The notes beneath the pieces are model-generated. The model made no database searches. It had not been told where the DNA came from and saw only the letters and a program-made list of their open reading frames with translations. DNA of 11,297 bases from Clostridia bacterium (GTDB taxonomy: Bacteria; Bacillota; Clostridia; Christensenellales; Borkfalkiaceae): positions 1-11,297 of the forward strand of contig JAGCIP010000011.1 in the NCBI GenBank assembly GCA_017648525.1, given 5' to 3'. Positions within the stretch are counted from its first letter, which is position 1. Each line of letters begins with the position of its first letter. Shown piece by piece: positions 7,701 to 11,297 of the stretch. The position numbers were made by a program, and so were the translations under genes.

Positions 7701-9311
7701 TAATGCGTGCGCTTGGCAAAGATTTTTAGCGGTAATTCCATATTTTTTGCCTATCATTTGGTTAATATCTAAAAGATTTTCGCAAAGACAAACAACTCCT
7801 TGCAACTGAACTTTTAGTTTAGACACCGTTTCAAAAGATGCATCTTTACCCAAATAACCATACCAAACGTTTTTGTGATAATCGTAACCGATAGACGGCA
7901 AATACTCGGTATAGCGAGATAACAAAATCTCTGCCTCTCTAACGTATTCTTCGCCCTTGCTTTTAATCTCTTTGATAACGAAATCAAGACTAGGTGCATG
8001 TCGACAAGCGGAAAGTTCTTCGTACAACTCGTAAAGGCTCTTGTTAATTTTTTCACGAACTTTATGCAACTCAACTGCATATTCGTCTAATTGTTTTTGT
8101 GCCCTTAACTTGTCTTCCACTTCCTTTTGCGCACGATGTGACAGCGCACTCTTTTGTGCTTTAAGAGTGTGACACAATTCTTCTATAACGTCTTTTTTAT
8201 TTGATTTATGGCTATGTAATTCCAAGCAAAATTCTTCAAGCCCCGCCTTTTTCAACTTGTCGTAAACAACGCTAAGCGCCGCTAATTTTTCCGAAACGAA
8301 AAGCACTTTTTTGCCGTCTGCAAGGCACTCTGCAATAATGTTAGTTATAGTTTGGCTTTTGCCCGTTCCGGGCGGGCCTTGAAGAACGAAACTCTTTCCA
8401 CTACGTGCAAGTTCTATGGCTTCAGTTTGGCTTGAGTCGGCGTCAACCACGTTATGTAAAGCCATAGCCTTTTCTTTATCAAAATCTATCGTGGTTGTAT
8501 CAAACCCCGTTTCGCCTAGCAAAGAACGAACACCTTTGTTCTCTAATATTTTTGTGGCGTTATCTTTTAGGTCTTTGTGCATATTGATTTTTAGGAAAGA
8601 AAAAATACCTATTTTACACTCTTTTGTAACCGACCATTTGAGTTTTGAAACGCAACTTTCAACTTTTATCAAATATTCACTAATACTCTCGTCGTTATAT
8701 TCAGGCAAATCAACACCAAAATCGTTTTTAAGTCTAAACGAAAAGGTGGGGTTTACGGTAAATTCACTATCGGTTATTTTCACGTAATAAGGCTCTACCG
8801 CTGATTCGTTAATAATGGCAATAGGCGCAAGCAAAATAGGCGCTCTTAAAATTTGCTCTTGATTTTCTTTTTCCGCCCAGTTAATAAAGCCAAAAGCAAT
8901 ATAAGCGATATTAACACCCGTTTCTTCAATGGCTGTTTGGGCTTTTTTACCTATATTTCGCAAGGCAGTAATAGGATTAACGTAGCCGTTATAGGCTAAA
9001 ATTTGGCTATTCTTCTTTATTCTACTACCATACGTTTCCAAATAATCTTTTTTAGAAATATATTTGTTATCCTGCTCTTTTTTAATGTTTTCTATCTCTT
9101 CTATAAGCCCAGCAACTTCTTCATCTTCGTCTAATTTAGGGTCGTATACTTCAAATTGCGCAGAATGCTCAGCCTTAGAAAAAAGCACGTCAAAATCAGG
9201 CGACAAAATTTCAACAGTCCCCGTTTTAGAATCCTTAAAACTTATTAAATTGTTTCTCTTTCCCGTATCGAGCAATAAATCCGCCCATTTGTTTAACTTG
9301 TCTATGTTCAT
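4704..9311 (-). CDS. DUF4011 / SF1 helicase / Vsr-like nuclease / DUF3320 protein
   Basis: A 1535-residue nucleic-acid enzyme. The DUF4011-type N-terminus begins with MNIDKLNKWADLLLD and spans roughly the first 180 residues. The superfamily 1 Upf1-like helicase follows: Walker A GPPGTGKS (312-319), Walker B VIFDEAS (935-941), VGDSKQMPPS (961-970), WHYRS (1009-1013), ETVQGDERD (1130-1138) and VAVTRAK (1172-1178). About 600 residues, partly coiled-coil (around 390-435), separate the first two motifs. A Vsr-like/MTES_1575-type nuclease domain covers about 1230-1335 (FKIDIAL, CDGEIY, ARDRDR, RIWSTDW), and a DUF3320-like region fills the C-terminus. This architecture is recurrent near anti-phage defence genes; a DNA-targeting defence role is inference, and repair or nucleic-acid processing is possible. 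The gene has its own promoter and no obvious partner. An in-frame ATG 26 codons upstream was rejected because the promoter lies inside that extension. The nuclease motif departs from the usual IECDG/YH pattern. Confidence 0.92.
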   Translation of the reverse strand: MNIDKLNKWADLLLDTGKRNNLISFKDSKTGTVEILSPDFDVLFSKAEHSAQFEVYDPKLDEDEEVAGLIEEIENIKKEQDNKYISKKDYLETYGSRIKKNSQILAYNGYVNPITALRNIGKKAQTAIEETGVNIAYIAFGFINWAEKENQEQILRAPILLAPIAIINESAVEPYYVKITDSEFTVNPTFSFRLKNDFGVDLPEYNDESISEYLIKVESCVSKLKWSVTKECKIGIFSFLKINMHKDLKDNATKILENKGVRSLLGETGFDTTTIDFDKEKAMALHNVVDADSSQTEAIELARSGKSFVLQGPPGTGKSQTITNIIAECLADGKKVLFVSEKLAALSVVYDKLKKAGLEEFCLELHSHKSNKKDVIEELCHTLKAQKSALSHRAQKEVEDKLRAQKQLDEYAVELHKVREKINKSLYELYEELSACRHAPSLDFVIKEIKSKGEEYVREAEILLSRYTEYLPSIGYDYHKNVWYGYLGKDASFETVSKLKVQLQGVVCLCENLLDINQMIGKKYGITAKNLCQAHALKDFFKLIKDSEFITPRMLNYGALLNIKNTVNTMKGLASEILAKKRVLEQNFDQEIYKINGQNFYKKLTRVYDTFFSRLFSGEYRDIIKEVRFCKKDGKRVNYKLAVSVMDTLQIYQSKLKEFNALESKIKGKIGGAYDGVNTDFLTLTKDIEELLKIQSLGVTFGSLATLNYQDYTEKRTEFADIYDSYEGLFTQFGQDEKQILAQFDLEKKDLTTIELDRFFNKINGCLESVDNLDNWCEFSKLVEQLDQMELLSFVDFIIKQKVKEEQIVSAYKKAFYSQWVDAVLHESKNLISLSRIPHDEAVKLFKIKDQLHFEINKAKIKAELSAERPNLDMVAQGSAIAILLRESEKKRKQKGIRLLLEEIGELVQTLKPCFLMSPLSVSTFLSPDMKFDVVIFDEASQIFPQDAVGAIYRGNQLIVVGDSKQMPPSNFFNSAVQEETDEEFDDVTDFESILDICATAFPQKRLKWHYRSRFEQLISFSNKNFYENDLVTFPSSKKDAKDIGVDYYHVDGVFDRKTRTNRIEAEKIVDLVFEHVKKYPERSLGVVAFSISQQNLIDRLISKRRQLDPRYEDFFKSDNAEPFFVKNLETVQGDERDTIIFSVAYGKDVDGRLILNFGPVNKEGGERRLNVAVTRAKYNVQLVSSMHYTDIDLTRTQSQGARLLREYLDYAENGEIALERAETINPFENERSDFILEVSEFLKEKGYAVDTKVGCSSFKIDIALKDPNSNDYLLAIVCDGEIYRNSKNARDRDRLCQEILERMGWKFYRIWSTDWFRNKRVEKDRLIEVVKLAVESSKTKQKKEKAPINGVSFEEVSQEKPFEFPKYVMVGDYYVAQKHNHDRFKVIREIVELEAPISEEWLLKRVCFLFGREKVTSVVRQEYQYLMRNCADYNIVRKNGFLYIKDKEIPMLRVPYENATYIREIKYICLEELAQGMKEILKQNVSVQKGGLFLLLIKQLGFTRGGDAVMERLESALHLISNDIEINGEVISRK

Positions 9312-9320
9312 TTTTTGCAA

Positions 9321-9325
9321 TCCTT
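9321..9325 (-). promoter_or_regulatory. Ribosome binding site that decides the helicase start
   Basis: AAGGA on the minus strand lies nine bases before the ATG ending at 9309. The alternative upstream ATG at 9387-9389 overlaps the -35 element and could not be on the transcript. The protein therefore starts MNIDKL, as expected for a DUF4011 N-terminus. Confidence 0.8.
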
Positions 9326-9337
9326 GGTGCACAAATT

Positions 9338-9377
9338 TTAACGCGTACGTTAACTTTTTAATTATATCACACGTTAA
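9338..9377 (-). promoter_or_regulatory. TTAACG repeats around the helicase promoter, possible operator
   Basis: TTAACG and CGTTAA form a perfect 6-bp inverted repeat with a 4-base spacer (9338-9353), adjoining the predicted transcription start. A third copy, TTAACGT (9371-9377), lies between the -35 and -10 elements. Sites at these positions are where a repressor would block RNA polymerase. No cognate regulator is visible nearby. Confidence 0.5.
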
Positions 9378-9389
9378 GATATTTTTCAA
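9361..9389 (-). promoter_or_regulatory. Sigma-A promoter of the helicase-nuclease gene
   Basis: On the minus strand -35 TTGAAA (9384-9389), a 17-base spacer and a perfect -10 TATAAT (9361-9366) with extended -10 TGA. The predicted start is near 9354, leaving a leader of about 43 bases. The gene is thus transcribed alone, after the terminator of the preceding gene. Confidence 0.87.
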
Positions 9390-9421
9390 CCCCTAATCTT
9401 TGCAATTTTACTATTTATTTT

Positions 9422-9462
9422 CTATAAAATAAAAGGGCGTTGCGATTAAAAATCGCAACGCC
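9422..9462 (-). terminator. Rho-independent terminator after the 227-residue gene
   Basis: Arms GGCGTTGCGATT and AATCGCAACGCC (9436-9447, 9451-9462) pair perfectly around a 3-base loop. On the transcribed strand the stem is followed by CTTTTATTTTATAG, a U-rich tail. It starts 18 bases after the stop codon of the gene at 9481-10164 and separates that unit from the helicase promoter. Confidence 0.9.
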
Positions 9463-9480
9463 GTAAAATTGTTTATTAAA

Positions 9481-10164
9481 TTAACTAAAGAAAACAGCAA
9501 CGCCAAGTCCTAAATTATCGCTCAAATAAGTTTGCATCATTTGTTTCATTTTATCACAAACGGTAGAAGAGTTTGCTCTGTTCATAGCATAAGTCGTGCC
9601 CGTAGAATTAACGTTCATATTTTTAACGATAGAATCAAAAGTAAAGGGAACTAATAATTTAGTGATAAAATTTTGCCACTCTGCCTTTGAAATCCAAACG
9701 TTTCCTTTTTTCTTTAAGCCAAACTTGTGTCCCCACTCACGCATCCATTTCTTGAATTTTACAATTTCAATAGTAGAAAGGTACACGGAAATTTTTTCAT
9801 AGAAAGAACAACTTACACCGTTTGCACTTTTTGCAGACGTAGATACAGTCGTGCTAAAACCATTTGAGTTTACGCTAGTAATCGTAACGTTCTTATAAGG
9901 TCCCAAGCCAAAGAAAGAACCTTTTAGGTTGGGTGCGATTTTTTCAATCGGGTCTACCCAAGTCTTTACCGTTATTTTTTCTTTGCGCCCCAAATATTTG
10001 CCGTTTTGTTCTATTGCACAGTATGTACAATAGCCCTCAAGGTTAATCTTCTTTGGAATAGACGCGTAAGTGACACTCTCAATAGCAACCCCGCGCTCCT
10101 CCAAACTCTTAACGCCGTAATCGTTAAACCCTTTACCTACGTAAAAGCGATAATGCTTTCCCAT
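9481..10164 (-). CDS. Conserved-looking protein of unknown function, 227 residues
   Basis: I do not recognise this family. The gene is convincing: AAAGGAG lies seven bases before the ATG and a clear terminator follows the stop. The protein has no signal peptide or membrane segment, so it is probably cytoplasmic. Visible features are a CTYC pair (C46, C49) that could bind metal or form a disulfide, a Ser/Thr/Asn-rich middle (about 93-120), a basic tryptophan-rich stretch from 138 to 163 (KKWMREWGHKFGLKKKG, then W157 and W163) and a hydrophobic C-terminus (GLGVAVFFS). Only four cysteines are present, so a zinc site would need other ligands. It begins 67 bases after the acyltransferase-like gene with no convincing promoter between, so the two are probably cotranscribed. 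Base composition resembles the neighbours. Function cannot be assigned. Confidence 0.85.
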   Translation of the reverse strand: MGKHYRFYVGKGFNDYGVKSLEERGVAIESVTYASIPKKINLEGYCTYCAIEQNGKYLGRKEKITVKTWVDPIEKIAPNLKGSFFGLGPYKNVTITSVNSNGFSTTVSTSAKSANGVSCSFYEKISVYLSTIEIVKFKKWMREWGHKFGLKKKGNVWISKAEWQNFITKLLVPFTFDSIVKNMNVNSTGTTYAMNRANSSTVCDKMKQMMQTYLSDNLGLGVAVFFS

Positions 10165-10231
10165 GTTTTTTCTCCTTTATAAATGTTTTTTTATTTAATA
10201 TTTTTTTCTCAATAAAATTCAAGTTAAAAAT

Positions 10232-11297
10232 TTAAACGCTTTCCTTTTCTTCTACGTCCCCAGCAATAATCTTTTTATAGGTTTGGCGTTTTTTAATTAT
10301 TTCATTTTCCGCAAACTTCCATTGTTGATGAATATTATAGTTATGGTCCAACATAGGATTTGATTCGATTCTAACAATTCCGTCGTCTATAATATTTTTA
10401 ACGATACGTGAAATTAAAATGGAGTTTATGCCCGTGTTCCTATACTTTTCTTTAACGCCGATTAGCGCCATTTCAAGTTCTTTGGGTTTTTTCATTGCTT
10501 TAAGCACGCCTATCCAACCAAGCGGAAAGAGTTTACCACGATGCTTAACTAACGGCTCGCATATAGACGGCAAAACAATACCGAACGCAGCAACGTCGTC
10601 GTTTTCGTCAATTAAAAAACTTATGTATCTACTGTTTACAATGGTTGCAAACTGACTTAAAACGTTGTCTTTTGCCTTGCCTTCAACGGGAACGTAGCAA
10701 TCCAAATGCGCATACGCTTCGTTAAGGGTGTCAAACATTTTATCCCCGTACTTGCTTATAATCTCTTTAACCGACATTGTATCGGCAATTTCTTTAACTT
10801 TTAAGCGGTCTTTTAATCTCTCAACCAACTTAGTAATGCGCTCGTACGGCTCGGTTGGAATTTTGAAGTTTCTTTCACTCCAAACGGATTCGGCTTCATA
10901 ACCAAGTTCTTCTATGTTTTGATAAAAGTACGGATATGAATAGTTGGTTGCGTAAGTCGAACGTTTATCAAAGCCAAAGGTTAACATACCTTCTCTATCA
11001 GTATCGTTAAATCCCCACGGTCCGTGAATTATCTCCATACCGTTCTCTAATCCAAAGTTCTCAACCGCACCTAAAAGAGCCTTGAAAACTTCTATATCAT
11101 CTATACACTCAAAGCGAGAGAAACGAACGTACTTTTTCCCAGACAACTCGTTCTCTTTTACATTGATAAGCCCTGCAATTCTACCAACGAGTTTGCCGTC
11201 CTTATAACCCAAAAAGGCTTTAAGTTTATTTTTGCTCAAACTAAAATTATTTTTTGGATTAAAAGTATCAACTTCGTCACTTCTTAAACTTGGCACG
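10232..11297 (-). CDS. GNAT-type N-acyltransferase-like protein, 5' end outside window
   Basis: The visible 355 codons resemble the long (about 370-380 residue) GNAT-fold proteins related to E. coli YghO. Landmarks, numbered from the first complete codon, are the N-terminal VPSLRSDE segment, a GKLVGRIAGLIN strand (34-45), HGPWGFNDTDREGML (91-105) and a late GNAT core with an acetyl-CoA-loop-like KYRNTGINSIL (284-294). The first complete codon is GTG, but it is the valine of the internal VPSL motif that in this family follows some 20-25 residues, so the true start lies beyond the window. Substrate and partner are unknown; reported relatives are mostly uncharacterised. It is probably the first visible gene of a two-gene unit with the unknown 227-residue protein. 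Fold assignment is fairly sure, activity not. Confidence 0.75.
   Translation of the reverse strand, partial: VPSLRSDEVDTFNPKNNFSLSKNKLKAFLGYKDGKLVGRIAGLINVKENELSGKKYVRFSRFECIDDIEVFKALLGAVENFGLENGMEIIHGPWGFNDTDREGMLTFGFDKRSTYATNYSYPYFYQNIEELGYEAESVWSERNFKIPTEPYERITKLVERLKDRLKVKEIADTMSVKEIISKYGDKMFDTLNEAYAHLDCYVPVEGKAKDNVLSQFATIVNSRYISFLIDENDDVAAFGIVLPSICEPLVKHRGKLFPLGWIGVLKAMKKPKELEMALIGVKEKYRNTGINSILISRIVKNIIDDGIVRIESNPMLDHNYNIHQQWKFAENEIIKKRQTYKKIIAGDVEEKESV

Noticed and set aside
4332..9396. Other open frames inside the LacI and helicase genes (4332-4565, 6541-6864, 7814-8080, 8416-8787, 9064-9396)
   Set aside because: All are in alternative frames of clearly coding sequence and show no family motifs or start signals.
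10165..10231. Possible promoter (TTGAAT, 16 bases, TATTAA) before the 227-residue gene
   Set aside because: The match is weak in an A/T tract where such hits arise by chance; cotranscription is simpler.
9596..10655. Plus-strand open frames at 9596-9802 and 10419-10655
   Set aside because: Antisense to the unknown and GNAT-like genes, without ribosome binding sites.
11294..11296. GTG at the right edge as the start of the GNAT-like gene
   Set aside because: It encodes the valine of the internal VPSL family motif and no upstream sequence is available; the gene is truncated by the window.

Overview
The window is AT-rich and every gene reads on the minus strand. It looks like a chromosomal segment from a low-GC Firmicute, probably a gut-type Clostridia relative. 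Support comes from strong AGGAG-type ribosome binding sites, consensus sigma-A promoters and a LacI-family regulator beside a sugar operon. No tRNA, rRNA, CRISPR array, transposase or phage gene was seen, and no gene-free stretch exceeds 300 bases.

Right edge to about 9424, in transcription order: a GNAT-type acyltransferase-like protein whose N-terminus lies outside the window, then a 227-residue protein of unknown function with a strong ribosome binding site, closed by a clear rho-independent terminator.

Positions 9389 to 4664: a solitary 1535-residue protein with its own consensus promoter. It combines a DUF4011-type N-terminus, a superfamily 1 (Upf1-like) helicase, a Vsr-like/MTES_1575-type nuclease domain and a DUF3320 C-terminus, an architecture associated with genome defence. 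Three TTAACG elements surround its promoter, and its nuclease motif departs from the consensus as I remember it. A perfect AT-rich inverted repeat follows the gene.

Positions 4646 to 1: a LacI-family repressor followed by an inducible-looking operon of a neutral-ceramidase-like zinc amidohydrolase, a strongly diverged NagB-fold protein and an N-acetylglucosamine-6-phosphate deacetylase (NagA) cut by the window edge. The operon has a near-consensus extended -10 promoter flanked by two copies of the operator GTTTCGAAAC, one of them inside the last codons of the repressor gene. A 14-bp perfect hairpin without a U-tract lies between the NagB-like gene and nagA.

The most novel candidate is this operon. 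NagA keeps its catalytic residues, but the NagB-fold partner has lost nearly every residue that defines glucosamine-6-phosphate deaminase, and the third enzyme belongs to a family known for cutting N-acyl amide bonds. Together they suggest, as inference, an uncharacterised route for N-acylated amino sugars or related amides.
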